Shown: positions 44,652-54,147, numbered from the stretch's first letter. The stretch is DNA of 64,000 bases from Sporosarcina limicola (GCF_014873855.1 NZ_JADBEL010000004.1:124001-188000); one strand, 5' to 3'. The notes: generated from the sequence alone by a model not told the origin. Numbers and translations: made by a program.

Positions 44652-45837
44652 AAATCTTCTCGAAAGTATGCCTGATATCCAAGATAGTCGTTCAAAGTCG
44701 GATATATTGACGCGTTTGAAGCAAGATGAACGTTTAACAGCCCCAAGTCGGAAAAATAGAAATAAATGGATGCCTGCATTGATAGCAATCGCTGCACTTC
44801 TCTTTCTGAGTTTGCTAATCCCATCTATGTTGCGAGGGAATGAAGGCGCAATGAAAGAGGTTGTATCAGAAGAAAGTTCGGCTGGAAAAATGAAGATGAA
44901 GATGGGAACGTCGGTAGACGATACAGGCATGGAAAATAGTGCCGCAATGAATGAGGCGGAGCAAGCACCCGCAAACTTTCCAGTTGCTAGAAGCATGGTG
45001 ACTCATTCCGCCGTTTACCCACAAGATATAGAAGGCAGTACAGTGTTCCACCTAGGATTAGCGGGCTCTGCTGCCGAAAGTGTACCTGTCATATTTGTCA
45101 TTCCAACTAGCCAAATCGCAGAAGATTTCGGGGTAGCGGAACCGACGAGTTTTGAGTTATATAATATGTATGCTAGTCGGATTGACGAGGAAGCACTTGG
45201 TTTTGCGGAATATCATCCTTATAAAGGCAAGCTTTCAGTGGAGGGCGAGACCCTCATCCATACCTTGCCAAAGGGTCATGGTTACGACGTTGCATCTGGG
45301 GCGCTAGCTGTCTATAGCAACTCTTTGCAAGATACATTTTTCGGTTTCAAACAAATCCGTTTTGAGAATGAAGATGGTAGGACACATGAATTCGATCAGG
45401 CGGGGGAACCGAGTAAACCTATGGAATTGAAGAGTGGGAATAACGCTTATAATTATTATTTATTCGAACAAGAACAGGGAATGGAATTGCTGTCATCGAA
45501 TTTTTCCAAGTCCTATGACTCGTTGGATGAAGCACTTCAGGATATGAAGATGAAACCTAATGATGTTTATTCACCATTGATTCCAAATGATATTTATTTT
45601 GAAATAGTGGAAGACAAAGGATTGACGACAGTCAAATTCGAAAGGCATTTGGACTTGGATGGTATGGAACCGAAAAAGGCGATGCAGATGATTGAAGGTA
45701 TGCTTCTTACTGGAGCAAGCTTCGGTACGCAGTTGCAATTCGAGAATATTGTTCAAGAACAGTGGAATGGTTTTGACTTCACACAACCGTTACCGATTCC
45801 AATCGGCCCGAATCCGATGCCTTTTATATTGAAATGA
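44617..45837 (+). CDS. rsiX: Anti-sigma X factor RsiX
   Basis: Single-span anti-sigma factor, 406 residues. The N-terminal cytoplasmic part (about 1-45) should bind SigX, then one membrane span (about 49-68, WMPALIAIAALLFLSLLIP) and a large extracytoplasmic region rich in Met, Glu and Lys just after the membrane. The C-terminal domain resembles the sporulation/RsiX type fold, but I cannot assign motifs. Start 44617 lies within sigX after GGGGGGAAAA. Membership rests mainly on topology and its place after sigX. Confidence 0.85.
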   Translation: MTDKKWADSKIKNLLESMPDIQDSRSKSDILTRLKQDERLTAPSRKNRNKWMPALIAIAALLFLSLLIPSMLRGNEGAMKEVVSEESSAGKMKMKMGTSVDDTGMENSAAMNEAEQAPANFPVARSMVTHSAVYPQDIEGSTVFHLGLAGSAAESVPVIFVIPTSQIAEDFGVAEPTSFELYNMYASRIDEEALGFAEYHPYKGKLSVEGETLIHTLPKGHGYDVASGALAVYSNSLQDTFFGFKQIRFENEDGRTHEFDQAGEPSKPMELKSGNNAYNYYLFEQEQGMELLSSNFSKSYDSLDEALQDMKMKPNDVYSPLIPNDIYFEIVEDKGLTTVKFERHLDLDGMEPKKAMQMIEGMLLTGASFGTQLQFENIVQEQWNGFDFTQPLPIPIGPNPMPFILK

Positions 45838-45841
45838 ATAG

Positions 45842-45885
45842 AACCCACATTGTAAACAATCAAGTTTACAATGTGGGTTTCTTTG
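45842..45885 (+). terminator. Rho-independent terminator after rsiX
   Basis: A perfect 16-bp stem AACCCACATTGTAAAC / GTTTACAATGTGGGTT with a 6-nt loop, followed by TCTTTG. Its 3' arm holds the -35 of the next promoter. Confidence 0.85.
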
Positions 45886-45893
45886 TATATAAT
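45865..45893 (+). promoter_or_regulatory. Sigma-A promoter of the FMN riboswitch-ribU unit
   Basis: TTTACA at 45865-45870, a 17-bp spacer and a perfect TATAAT at 45888-45893. The -35 is part of the rsiX terminator stem. Confidence 0.7.
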
Positions 45894-45913
45894 AAAGTGG
45901 TAACAAAATATTG

Positions 45914-46050
45914 ATTCATCTTCGGGGCAGGGTGTAATTCCCGACCGGCGGTAATGGAATTTTATATTCCTAGCCCGCGAGCTTAACAGCTGATTCTGGT
46001 GTGATTCCGGAGCCGACAGTATAGTCTGGATGGGAGAAGGTGAAGGTGCG
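45914..46050 (+). ncRNA. FMN riboswitch (RFN element)
   Basis: All RFN landmarks are present: TTCGGGGCAGGGTG, AATTCCCGACCGGCGGTA, AGCCCGCGAGC, GATTCTGGTGTGATTCCGGA, GCCGACAGT and TGGATGGGAGAAGG. It binds flavin mononucleotide and lowers expression of ribU, with the terminator at 46161 as expression platform. Confidence 0.97.
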
Positions 46051-46160
46051 GCCGTCTTTTTGTGTTGTTCACAAATAGAGAGCCTGTTTAAGTTAGAGTT
46101 AAAAAGATGAACGAATGTAAAATTTGTTCCTTTTTAATAGCCTATTTAACTATGCCTTTC

Positions 46161-46196
46161 AACTCCCTGAAGCGTTTTTGCTTTGGGGAGTTTTTG
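46161..46196 (+). terminator. Riboswitch-controlled terminator
   Basis: AACTCCC pairs with GGGAGTT, enclosing AAGC / GCTT, followed by five T. It lies between the FMN aptamer and ribU. Confidence 0.8.
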
Positions 46197-46259
46197 TAGA
46201 CACAGATTGCGGATCGTCCTTTCCTCTTTTGAAGTGAATCGCAAAAGGAGAGGGAACAA

Positions 46260-46841
46260 ATGAGTAACAAAAGATTGAGGAAGATGATTCTTGTCGCAAT
46301 CTTAGGGAGTATTGGCACGATTTTGATGCAGTTCAATTTCCCGTTGCCGGTTTTACCTGATTTCCTGAAAATTGATTTCGGGGAAGTTCCAGCAGTACTG
46401 GCAGTCATGACAATGGGACCTGTTGCGGGAATTTTGGTTGAATTAATTAAAAACGTCATGCACTGGTTTATGTCGGGTAGTCCGACAGGCATTCCCGTCG
46501 GTGAAATTGCAAACTTTGTGACAGGCTTGCTGTTCATCATGCCGATCTATTTCATCTTCAATAAATTTCGGACATCAAAGGGTCTTACAATGGGTCTTGT
46601 TGCAGGAACAATCGCGATGGCAATCGGTATGAGTGTCTTAAATTATTTTGTATTTCTACCGATGTATATGTATTTCCTAAACTTCCCTACGATGTCGAGT
46701 GATGTAATGTACGGGCTTGTTGTCAAGGGAATCCTTCCGTTTAACATGTTCAAAGGAATCATGCTGATGGTCATTACAATACTACTATTTAAGAGTATGA
46801 AAAAATGGATTTCACAACAACGAAGTGAATTGATGGTCTAA
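46260..46841 (+). CDS. ribU: Riboflavin ECF transporter S component RibU
   Basis: Substrate-binding membrane subunit (FmnP/RibU) of the energy-coupling-factor riboflavin importer, 193 residues with six membrane segments. The signature KIDFGEVPAVLAVMTMGP and GSPTGIPVGEIANF are typical, and the C-terminal PFNMFKGIM is the ECF contact region. AGGAGAGG ribosome site. The FMN riboswitch, promoter and terminator lie directly upstream. The shared energising module is encoded elsewhere. Confidence 0.96.
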   Translation: MSNKRLRKMILVAILGSIGTILMQFNFPLPVLPDFLKIDFGEVPAVLAVMTMGPVAGILVELIKNVMHWFMSGSPTGIPVGEIANFVTGLLFIMPIYFIFNKFRTSKGLTMGLVAGTIAMAIGMSVLNYFVFLPMYMYFLNFPTMSSDVMYGLVVKGILPFNMFKGIMLMVITILLFKSMKKWISQQRSELMV

Positions 46842-46874
46842 TTAATTACATCAATGGTTACTTATAGTTAAAAT

Positions 46875-46917
46875 AAAAAAAGGCCGTCAAAGAAAAAATC
46901 TTTGGACGGCCTTTTCT
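46875..46917. terminator. Bidirectional terminator between ribU and fer
   Basis: AAAAGGCCGTCAAAGA pairs with TCTTTGGACGGCCTTTT (one bulge), with T runs on both strands. It serves convergent ribU and fer. Confidence 0.85.
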
Positions 46918-46925
46918 CTATTGTA

Positions 46926-47210
<285 letters not shown>

Positions 47211-47285
47211 TTACTTCCCATTCCATTCTAATGATGTTGGCGAGAGTTTTCAACAAAAAACATCTTTCAAACGGAGGAAATCATA

Positions 47286-48326
47286 ATGAACCTTTCTTCA
47301 ATACTGTTAAAAGTTATAAGTAAATTGGATGGCGAACGGACCATTAATGCAGGTCTCCACTTATTGCGTGGAAAACGCTCAGGCCAGACGCTACAAGATG
47401 TTGAATACTATGGGTTGAAGGCTTTTTTTGGTATTTTACCTAAACTACACAGTGAACAGTTTGACAAGGCTGCTAACCTATTGCATGATTCTGGTTTTAT
47501 TTCAATTTTAAATGATTCGCTTGTACAGTTGACAGAAAGAGGGCTTCAGGCTGTAGGTGACTTGCCGTCCTTCCATTTTAACGGCTGGGATTACAGAGGA
47601 AGTGAAATGGTATTCTTTGGTAGATTATCACTCATTGTACAGACGGTTTCGAATTTCAAAGTTGGAGAAAAATCATTCATGCCGATTCAGAAGGAGCAAG
47701 ATATCCAAACGTTTGTTAGAAAATTGCTGTACAATCAACGTCTCGATGAACCAGCATTTGCATATCACCTAAGCACAGAGTTGAAGTTGGCGCTCAATCG
47801 AAGTGAAATGAATGAAAGTCAAAAAACAATTATTACTCATCGATTAGTTGGTCACGGTTTAACTGGGTGGACATGGAATCAGTTAGCTAACAATCTGAAA
47901 CTAAATCCAAATGCTATTCGTCTATTATTTATAGAGAGTCTACATAAGTTGCTTTTTGTCATCGAATCATCTGCTGATTTACCCATTTTGCGAAAAACAG
48001 CTGAAAATATCAAAGTTGCAACTTATTTGACCGATTCTTCGGTAAAGACAAAACAACTTTTCAACCGCGGCCTGTCCATGGAGGAAATCGCGATAACCCG
48101 CAAGTTAAAGGTGAGTACAATCGAAGATCATTTCGTCGAAATGTCTATCGATGATCGTGAATTTCCGCTTACTCAATTCGTATCTATGGAAGATGCGGAG
48201 GCGGTCATTATTAAAGCGGGTGAGATGGGAACGAGGAGACTTCGTTTGTTGAAATCTGAATTTGAGTCGCTTTCTTACTTTCAAATACGGCTCATTTTAG
48301 GTGCCAGAACCGGGGGTGAAACATAA
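47286..48326 (+). CDS. ypbB: Helix-turn-helix protein YpbB
   Basis: 346-residue protein encoded directly upstream of recS in Bacillales. The C-terminal part has an HRDC-like or HTH_40 helical segment (NRGLSMEEIAITRKLKVST) that in other proteins follows RecQ helicase domains. The ATG follows ACGGAGGAAATC. Its stop overlaps the recS start by one base, so the helicase and YpbB are co-translated and may act together as a split RecQ-type helicase (inference). Confidence 0.88.
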   Translation: MNLSSILLKVISKLDGERTINAGLHLLRGKRSGQTLQDVEYYGLKAFFGILPKLHSEQFDKAANLLHDSGFISILNDSLVQLTERGLQAVGDLPSFHFNGWDYRGSEMVFFGRLSLIVQTVSNFKVGEKSFMPIQKEQDIQTFVRKLLYNQRLDEPAFAYHLSTELKLALNRSEMNESQKTIITHRLVGHGLTGWTWNQLANNLKLNPNAIRLLFIESLHKLLFVIESSADLPILRKTAENIKVATYLTDSSVKTKQLFNRGLSMEEIAITRKLKVSTIEDHFVEMSIDDREFPLTQFVSMEDAEAVIIKAGEMGTRRLRLLKSEFESLSYFQIRLILGARTGGET

Positions 48327-49762
48327 TGGATATCCGGGGCATTCTGAAAGAAAAGTTCGGTTTTGACGAATTCAGGCCTGGTCAAGAAGATGTAATCCGA
48401 GATGTAATTACCGGCAAAGACACGATTGCAATCTTACCAACAGGTATGGGGAAATCGTTATGCTATCAATTGCCTGCCTATGCAATGGATGGTCAGGTTC
48501 TTATTATTTCGCCCCTTGTCTCGTTAATGGAAGACCAAGTGGCGGCAATGAAAAGGCAAGGTGAGAAACGGGTTGTTGCTCTGAACTCGTTCCTATCGTA
48601 TTCAGAGAAGCAACGAATTATGGCGGAAATGGGACAATATAAATTTGTTTTCATATCTCCTGAAATGCTCGTACAAAAAAATGTCACATCTCATTTTCAA
48701 ACTACTAATGTAACGCTTCTTGTCGTTGATGAGGCTCATTGCATTTCTCAATGGGGATTTGATTTTCGACCGGATTATTTACGAATTGGCGAATTTTTTA
48801 GTGGATCCAATCGACCTACCGTCCTCGCGCTGACTGCCACGGCGGATGATAAAGTCATTGCTGACATGACCCGATACTTGCAGTTGAAATCACCTACCAT
48901 TCATCGGCATTCAGTCGATCGCCCGAACATATCTTATTCAATGGTGAAGGTGAATTCTGAGGGTGAGAAAACGGAATGGATTAAAGAGCGGACCTTAAGT
49001 ACGGCAGGGCCCGGGATCATTTATGTAGCCTCGCGAAAACGTGCGGATGAACTTGCTTCTATCTTACAACAACAGAATGTTTCCAGCGCATCTTACCACG
49101 CGGGCAAAGAGCAAGAGGATCGGGCATTTATCCAGGAGCAATTCATCAATGGTGAAATACATTGGATTTGCGCTACAAATGCGTTCGGAATGGGCATACA
49201 TAAAGATGATGTCCGTCAAATTATCCATGAGCATGTACCGCAAGCGATTGCAGGTTACATTCAAGAGGTTGGGCGAGCAGGGCGTGATGGTGACCTTTCT
49301 GCAGCGACATTACTTTATTCACCAGATGATGAGGGAAGAATGCGGTTCATCATTCAGGAGAATTTTCCGAAAGAAAGAGAAATTCGTTACTATGAACGTC
49401 TTATTGCGGAGAACATTCCATCTAGTGAAGCGGCGGAAATGGCAAGTATCCACGAAACAGGGAAAAGGGTAATTGATTATTATCTTGAACGGATGACCAT
49501 CGAAGAGGCTATTCTTCTTATGGATGAATTGATTCGCGAGAAAGAAGCACAATTGCAAAAGATGCTCCGTTTGATTTATACAAATCAATGTATTCGGAAA
49601 GAGGTTTTAGCGTGTTTTGGTGAAAATCTACATTCGAAATCGAAGTCCTGTTGTTCCGTTTGCGGAATTGAAGATGATCGATGGTTAATGGATATGAAAT
49701 CAATTGTTTACAATAAAAAATGCATGGGCTGGCAGGAAAGACTTATAGCGATTCTTGGATAA
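48326..49762 (+). CDS. recS: RecQ-family ATP-dependent DNA helicase RecS
   Basis: 3'-5' superfamily 2 DNA helicase, 478 residues. Motif I LPTGMGKSLCYQLPA, motif II DEAHCISQWGFDFRP, motif III LTATADD, and motifs V-VI ICATNAFGMGIHKDDVR and QEVGRAGRDG are visible. The RecQ zinc-binding cysteines lie in CIRKEVLACFG and CCSVCG. It is shorter than RecQ because the HRDC and winged-helix parts are reduced; YpbB may supply them. It is the ortholog of B. subtilis recS (ypbC) by position. Confidence 0.94.
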   Translation: MDIRGILKEKFGFDEFRPGQEDVIRDVITGKDTIAILPTGMGKSLCYQLPAYAMDGQVLIISPLVSLMEDQVAAMKRQGEKRVVALNSFLSYSEKQRIMAEMGQYKFVFISPEMLVQKNVTSHFQTTNVTLLVVDEAHCISQWGFDFRPDYLRIGEFFSGSNRPTVLALTATADDKVIADMTRYLQLKSPTIHRHSVDRPNISYSMVKVNSEGEKTEWIKERTLSTAGPGIIYVASRKRADELASILQQQNVSSASYHAGKEQEDRAFIQEQFINGEIHWICATNAFGMGIHKDDVRQIIHEHVPQAIAGYIQEVGRAGRDGDLSAATLLYSPDDEGRMRFIIQENFPKEREIRYYERLIAENIPSSEAAEMASIHETGKRVIDYYLERMTIEEAILLMDELIREKEAQLQKMLRLIYTNQCIRKEVLACFGENLHSKSKSCCSVCGIEDDRWLMDMKSIVYNKKCMGWQERLIAILG

Positions 49763-49840
49763 CGAGCTTGTGTCCATTTACATTTACAACAGAATTCGTC
49801 ATAATAAAAGAACAGCATGATGTGATAGGAGAATGTGACG

Positions 49841-50578
49841 ATGAAAAAAGATGATTATAAGACTGAATTCGAAGAGCATAGAAAGGAAATTAATGTAGAC
49901 GAAGGGTTAGAGGGGAACGACCTACCTTCTCGAGCTGAGCTGCATAAAAAAGGTGGGAAACCCAAAAAAAAATCTGGGAATATGATGATAAATAGCATAC
50001 TTGTATTATTTATCCTGATTCCAGTCCTGATTCTCATTCTCATCTATTTTATCATGGATTTTTCTTCGAATGACAAACCAACGCTAGAAGCAAAAGAACA
50101 AGATGTACTTATCGAAAAAGGGAGTAAAACGGCAGATGGGAAAACGGATGATAACAACAAAAAAGTTGGTTTGGTCAATAAGGATGATAATAAGGCGGCT
50201 CAAAGTCCTTCATCTAAAACAAAGCCCGAACAAAAACCTGTATCGAAATCTGGCGTAAATGTAAATCCAAAACCCAAGCCAGAGCCGAAACCAGAGCCGA
50301 AACCAGAGCCGAAACCAGAGCCGAAACCAGAGCCAAAACCAAAGCCAAAACCAAAACCAAAACCAGAGCCAAAACCAGAGCCAAAACCAGAGCCAAAACC
50401 AAAACCAGAGCCGAAACCAGTAGGGAAAACACATACTGTGGCAAGCGGAGAGAATCTTTTTCGAATTTCTTTGAATTATTATGGTTCGGGATCTGATGCT
50501 GAAGTCGAAAAGATCAAAAGAGCGAATGGTCTGCCGTCGAATGAAATCAGGGTAGGGCAGAAGCTCATTATCCCTTAA
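49841..50578 (+). CDS. ypbE: LysM domain membrane protein (YpbE-like)
   Basis: Single-span protein of 245 residues. A cytoplasmic charged N-terminus and a membrane span (about 50-70) are followed by a Lys-Pro-Glu-Pro-rich tract (about residues 142-197) and a C-terminal LysM domain ([20 protein letters not shown]) that binds peptidoglycan. The tract is encoded by near-perfect 6- and 12-bp repeats at 50265-50428 and probably spans the cell wall. ATG 49841 lies 8 nt after AGGAGA. Position after recS matches B. subtilis ypbE. Confidence 0.88.
   Translation: MKKDDYKTEFEEHRKEINVDEGLEGNDLPSRAELHKKGGKPKKKSGNMMINSILVLFILIPVLILILIYFIMDFSSNDKPTLEAKEQDVLIEKGSKTADGKTDDNNKKVGLVNKDDNKAAQSPSSKTKPEQKPVSKSGVNVNPKPKPEPKPEPKPEPKPEPKPEPKPKPKPKPKPEPKPEPKPEPKPKPEPKPVGKTHTVASGENLFRISLNYYGSGSDAEVEKIKRANGLPSNEIRVGQKLIIP
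50265..50428. repeat. Low-complexity coding repeat, (Lys-Pro-Glu/Lys-Pro)n
   Basis: Tandem 12-bp units such as CCGAAACCAGAG and CCAAAACCAGAG, repeated more than ten times with synonymous variants. They encode the wall-spanning linker of the LysM protein. Prone to slippage, so length is likely to vary between strains. Confidence 0.9.
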
Positions 50579-50595
50579 AAAAGAAGTGGAATTGG

Positions 50596-50626
50596 AAAGG
50601 CAAAGTAAGCTTGCTTTGCCTTTTTC
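50596..50626 (+). terminator. Rho-independent terminator after ypbE
   Basis: AAAGGCAAAG pairs with CTTTGCCTTT around an 8-nt loop, followed by T5. It precludes the longer upstream start for the next gene. Confidence 0.75.
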
Positions 50627-50642
50627 CTATGAGAGGAGGGGC

Positions 50643-51419
50643 ATGATTTCGCTAAAAAAAACGCTGTGGTTATTAGCATTATTTCTAATTGGAATGTTAA
50701 CATTTATGTTTGTAAGTGCAAGAGGAAAACATATCATTTACCATAAAATGAATGTAGTAAATACCGATTCTCCTATCAAAGAATTATCGGTGTTTTTTAT
50801 TTCTGATATTCATCGACGGAAAATCGATGAAAAATTGGTGATGAAAGTAAAGGCTGGTCATGAAATCGATATGGTTATCATCGGGGGAGACCTCGCTGAA
50901 AAAGGGGTCCCGAGGTCTCGTATTGAAAAAAATATCCGTAATCTTGCGCGTTTGGGACCGGTCTTTTATGTCTGGGGCAATAACGACCGTGAAGTTGGAG
51001 AAGAAGTGATTAGAGAAATTATTACCCGTCATGGGGGGAAGATCTTGGATAATGAGAGTGCTGGAGTCCCAAGTCATCCACAGTGGGGGATTTGTGGGAC
51101 AGATGACCCGTCGAGCCGTAATGTCGATATCGATTCGACTCTCCGTTATATTACTAAGTATGAGCATGTGATTCTTATAACGCATACACCCTCATTATTT
51201 CGAAAAGTGGAACCTTACTATCAGCCTCGTTTGATGCTTGCAGGACATACACATGGGGGACAAATCCGAATAGGTAAATACGGCCTAACTGACAAAGGAG
51301 CGTTTCGAATGGAAGATGGTAGAGCAAAGCTAGTCAGTAATGGATACGGTACATCGACTGTGCCACTTCGGCTGGGAGCAGCACCAGAATGTCATGTGAT
51401 TACGATAAATTATGCGTAA
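50643..51419 (+). CDS. ypbG: Calcineurin-like metallophosphoesterase (YpbG-like)
   Basis: 258-residue phosphoesterase with an N-terminal membrane anchor (about 7-25). Metal-binding motifs appear in order: SDIHRRK, GGDLAEKG, WGNNDRE, THTP and AGHTHGGQIRIG. The fold is shared with YkuE and UshA-like phosphatases. ATG 50643 follows AGGAGGGG closely; the ribosome-site spacing is short, so a slightly different start is possible. Substrate unknown. Confidence 0.88.
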   Translation: MISLKKTLWLLALFLIGMLTFMFVSARGKHIIYHKMNVVNTDSPIKELSVFFISDIHRRKIDEKLVMKVKAGHEIDMVIIGGDLAEKGVPRSRIEKNIRNLARLGPVFYVWGNNDREVGEEVIREIITRHGGKILDNESAGVPSHPQWGICGTDDPSSRNVDIDSTLRYITKYEHVILITHTPSLFRKVEPYYQPRLMLAGHTHGGQIRIGKYGLTDKGAFRMEDGRAKLVSNGYGTSTVPLRLGAAPECHVITINYA

Positions 51420-51444
51420 AATGTACTAAAGGAGTGCTATAAAA

Positions 51445-52416
51445 ATGATTCGAAAAGATGCGATTGTGGTAGGAGGGGGTCCATGTGGCCTTTCTGCGGC
51501 GATCGAGCTGCAAAATAATGGGTTTGATGTACTTGTGTTTGAAAAAGGCTGTATTGTCAATTCAATCTACCATTATCCGACCCATCAAACGTTTTTTAGT
51601 TCTAGCTTGAAGCTGTCTATTGGTGATATCCCATTCATCACAGCAATTGATAAACCAAAGCGCAATGACGCACTTGTCTATTATCGGAAAGTTGCCGAAC
51701 TAAAAGAGATTGAAATCAACAGCTTTGAAAAAGTTATGGATGTAAAGAAGAAAAACGACAGCTTCCATATCATGACGGATAAGGGTGAATATTTCGCCGA
51801 AAATGTTGTAATTGCTACAGGTTATTATGATAATCCGAATAAACTTGGAGTTGAAGGGGAGAACCTTCCGAACGTATTCCATTATTTCAAAGAAGCACAT
51901 CCGTTCTTCAGGAAAAAAGTAGTCGTCATTGGAGGGAAAAACTCTTCTATCGATGCCGCTATCGAATTGGAGCGTGCTGGTGCCCAAGTGACCGTTATCT
52001 ATCGTGGTCCCGACTATTCAACAAGTGTTAAGCCTTGGATTTTGCCTGGCTTTGATAGCCTCGTTCAGAATGGCATAATCAATATGTATTTTAATTCATC
52101 TGTCGAAAAGATTATGGAAACGTCAGTCTTTATTGACAAAGATGGGGAAAAATTCGAACTTGAAAATGATTACGTCTTCGCGATGATTGGTTATCACCCG
52201 AACCATGATTTCTTGAGAAAGATGGGTATTTCAATCGATGAAGCTAGTGGACGACCTACTTTCAATGAAGAAACAATGGAGTCGAACATTGAAGGGCTAT
52301 ATATTGCTGGCGTCATTGCTGCTGGCAATAATGCCAATGAAATTTTCATAGAAAACGGTAGGCTACACGGCGGACTAATTGCGAATGCGATTAACGCAAA
52401 ACAATTAGAAAACTAA
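51445..52416 (+). CDS. ypdA: FAD-dependent bacillithiol disulfide reductase YpdA
   Basis: Pyridine nucleotide disulfide oxidoreductase-like flavoprotein, 323 residues, that reduces bacillithiol disulfide with NADPH (Bdr). GGGPCGLSAA (FAD site, with the conserved Cys typical of YpdA), the YHYPTHQTFFSSS region, a second dinucleotide site VVIGGKNSSIDAAIELE and the C-terminal GLYIAGVIAAGNN are visible. It has no CxxC motif, as expected. ansA is convergent, with a shared terminator between them. Confidence 0.95.
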   Translation: MIRKDAIVVGGGPCGLSAAIELQNNGFDVLVFEKGCIVNSIYHYPTHQTFFSSSLKLSIGDIPFITAIDKPKRNDALVYYRKVAELKEIEINSFEKVMDVKKKNDSFHIMTDKGEYFAENVVIATGYYDNPNKLGVEGENLPNVFHYFKEAHPFFRKKVVVIGGKNSSIDAAIELERAGAQVTVIYRGPDYSTSVKPWILPGFDSLVQNGIINMYFNSSVEKIMETSVFIDKDGEKFELENDYVFAMIGYHPNHDFLRKMGISIDEASGRPTFNEETMESNIEGLYIAGVIAAGNNANEIFIENGRLHGGLIANAINAKQLEN

Positions 52417-52423
52417 AAATAGC

Positions 52424-52466
52424 GGCTCCTACATCTTCTTATTATCCAAGATGTGGGAGCCTTTTA
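52424..52466. terminator. Bidirectional terminator between ypdA and ansA
   Basis: GGCTCCTACATCTT pairs with AAGATGTGGGAGCC (one mismatch) around a 10-nt loop; the T tract works for plus, and the flanking A run gives T on the minus strand. Confidence 0.8.
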
Positions 52467-53405
52467 TTAGTTCGAACAAAGTTCAAGCAATAGCTTAAGA
52501 CGTGCTTTTTGACCACTTAACCCATGTTCGAAACGAACGCCCAATTCTTTTAGCATTTTCCCTCCGCCTTCATACGCATAGATATCCTGTGCAATGCCAT
52601 TAAAACAACGGGAAACGAGGACGATAGGAATACCTTCATTTAGTAAATGTCGGATGCCTGCTATTAAAGCAGGCGGAACATTTCCTTGTCCAAGTCCTTC
52701 CAATACAACACCGTCATAGCCAAGGGTGGCAACGGCGAGAAGTAAATCGGATTCCATCCCGGCATAGATTTTAAACATCGCGACTTTCTTATCAATCGCT
52801 TTGACAGGTAAATGGACTCTAGCTATCGGCGCATGGTGAAAATGAATACCTGATTTTGTCACAATGCCAATGGGCCCATACTGTGGACTTTGGAAAGTAG
52901 ATACGCTGCTACTATGTGTTTTTGTTACGTTTGTTGCAGTGTGTATTTCGTCATTCAGTACAACGAGAACCCCTTTGCCTTTTGCTTCATCATCAGAGGC
53001 CACCCGGACGGCGGACATGAGGTTATACACGCCGTCCGCCCCGATTTCATTCGAAGAGCGCATTGCACCCGTCAAGACAATTGGAATTGTACAATTCGTA
53101 GCTAATTCAAGGAAATAGGCCGACTCTTCAAGTGTGTCCGTTCCGTGTGTAATGACAACCCCATCAAGTTTCTCGCAATTCACACGATCTACAATAATGT
53201 TTTTCAAATTGAACATGTGTTCAGGCGTGATATGTGGGGAGGGTAGATTAAAAGCTTCAACTTCAGAAATGTTGGCAAATTGTTGAATTTTGTCGATTTC
53301 TAGAACCAATGGATTTGCAGCACTTAATAGAACCCCGCCTGTTTCTGCATTTAGCTGCATCGAAATTGTTCCGCCTGTATGAATGAGTAGTATATTTTTC
53401 TTCAA
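52467..53405 (-). CDS. ansA: L-asparaginase (type I, cytoplasmic)
   Basis: Hydrolyses L-asparagine to aspartate and ammonia. The two active-site threonines lie in IHTGGTISM near the N-terminus and GVVITHGTDTLEESA. GAMRSSNEIGADG is conserved. About 312 residues, without a signal peptide. I use TTG 53405 as start because ATAGGAGG sits 7 nt upstream on the minus strand; the longer frame to 53480 has no site and would overlap prsW. Placement between ypdA and prsW as in B. subtilis. Confidence 0.94.
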   Translation of the reverse strand: MKKNILLIHTGGTISMQLNAETGGVLLSAANPLVLEIDKIQQFANISEVEAFNLPSPHITPEHMFNLKNIIVDRVNCEKLDGVVITHGTDTLEESAYFLELATNCTIPIVLTGAMRSSNEIGADGVYNLMSAVRVASDDEAKGKGVLVVLNDEIHTATNVTKTHSSSVSTFQSPQYGPIGIVTKSGIHFHHAPIARVHLPVKAIDKKVAMFKIYAGMESDLLLAVATLGYDGVVLEGLGQGNVPPALIAGIRHLLNEGIPIVLVSRCFNGIAQDIYAYEGGGKMLKELGVRFEHGLSGQKARLKLLLELCSN

Positions 53406-53463
53406 ATCGATGCCTCCTATATAAGGGAATAGTGTTATAATAAGACGGGATGGAGGGCCGTCT

Positions 53464-54147
53464 ATGTTCATATTGCTCACCGTAGCGATTGCGCCAGGAT
53501 TGGCGCTCTTCAGCTATTTTTATTTGAGAAAGCAGATTGCAAAAGAACCATCACGTACATTATTTCACACATTCCTATATGGGGCTATCATGACTTTTCC
53601 GATTTTGTTCATTCAACATGTCTTTGAGGAAGAAAATATATTCTCCAATTACTTTTTTCGTAACGTCATATTTACGAGTGGACTTGAAGAATTTTTCAAA
53701 TGGCTAATTCTCCTACTTGCTATTTATCGTCATGTTGAATTTGAAGATGCTTATGATGGTATTTTATATGGTGCCAGTGTTTCGCTCGGTTTTGCGACCG
53801 TCGAAAATATCATCTTCTTGCTGACATTCGGAACAGATGAGGCTTTCATCCGTGCATTGCTTCCTGTGTCCAGTCATGCTTTATTCGGCGTCGTAATGGG
53901 CTATTATTTCGGTCGTGCAAAATTTGCTGCAGAAGCAAATAAAAAAGGACTTCTATTCTTTTCCTTCTTTGCTCCATATGTCTTACATTCTATATATAAC
54001 GGCATTTTAGCTGTTGACAATCTTTGGCTCTACTTAATCATTCCATTCATGCTATTCCTTTGGTGGTTTGGTTTAACGCGCGTTAAATATGCCCATACAT
54101 TCGCAATGCAGCAGTTTAGGCGTAGAACACGAACAAGCATAAAATAA
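53464..54147 (+). CDS. prsW: PrsW intramembrane metalloprotease
   Basis: Site-1 protease of the RsiW-type regulated proteolysis pathway, 227 residues with about seven membrane spans. Glu-Glu-x-x-Lys motif EEFFKW and the following AYDGILYGASVSLGFATVEN and PVSSHALFGVVMG are the PrsW signature. In B. subtilis it cleaves anti-sigma W; here the target could be RsiX, RsiW or both. Terminator at 54143. Confidence 0.93.
   Translation: MFILLTVAIAPGLALFSYFYLRKQIAKEPSRTLFHTFLYGAIMTFPILFIQHVFEEENIFSNYFFRNVIFTSGLEEFFKWLILLLAIYRHVEFEDAYDGILYGASVSLGFATVENIIFLLTFGTDEAFIRALLPVSSHALFGVVMGYYFGRAKFAAEANKKGLLFFSFFAPYVLHSIYNGILAVDNLWLYLIIPFMLFLWWFGLTRVKYAHTFAMQQFRRRTRTSIK

Noticed and set aside
50210-50444. Long minus-strand frames rich in Trp/Phe/Leu or Val/Leu
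   Set aside because: They are the antisense of the KPEP repeat tract and reflect its low-complexity composition.
53406-53480. N-terminal extension of ansA
   Set aside because: Asparaginase homology starts right after TTG 53405, which has a strong ribosome site; the extension overlaps prsW.
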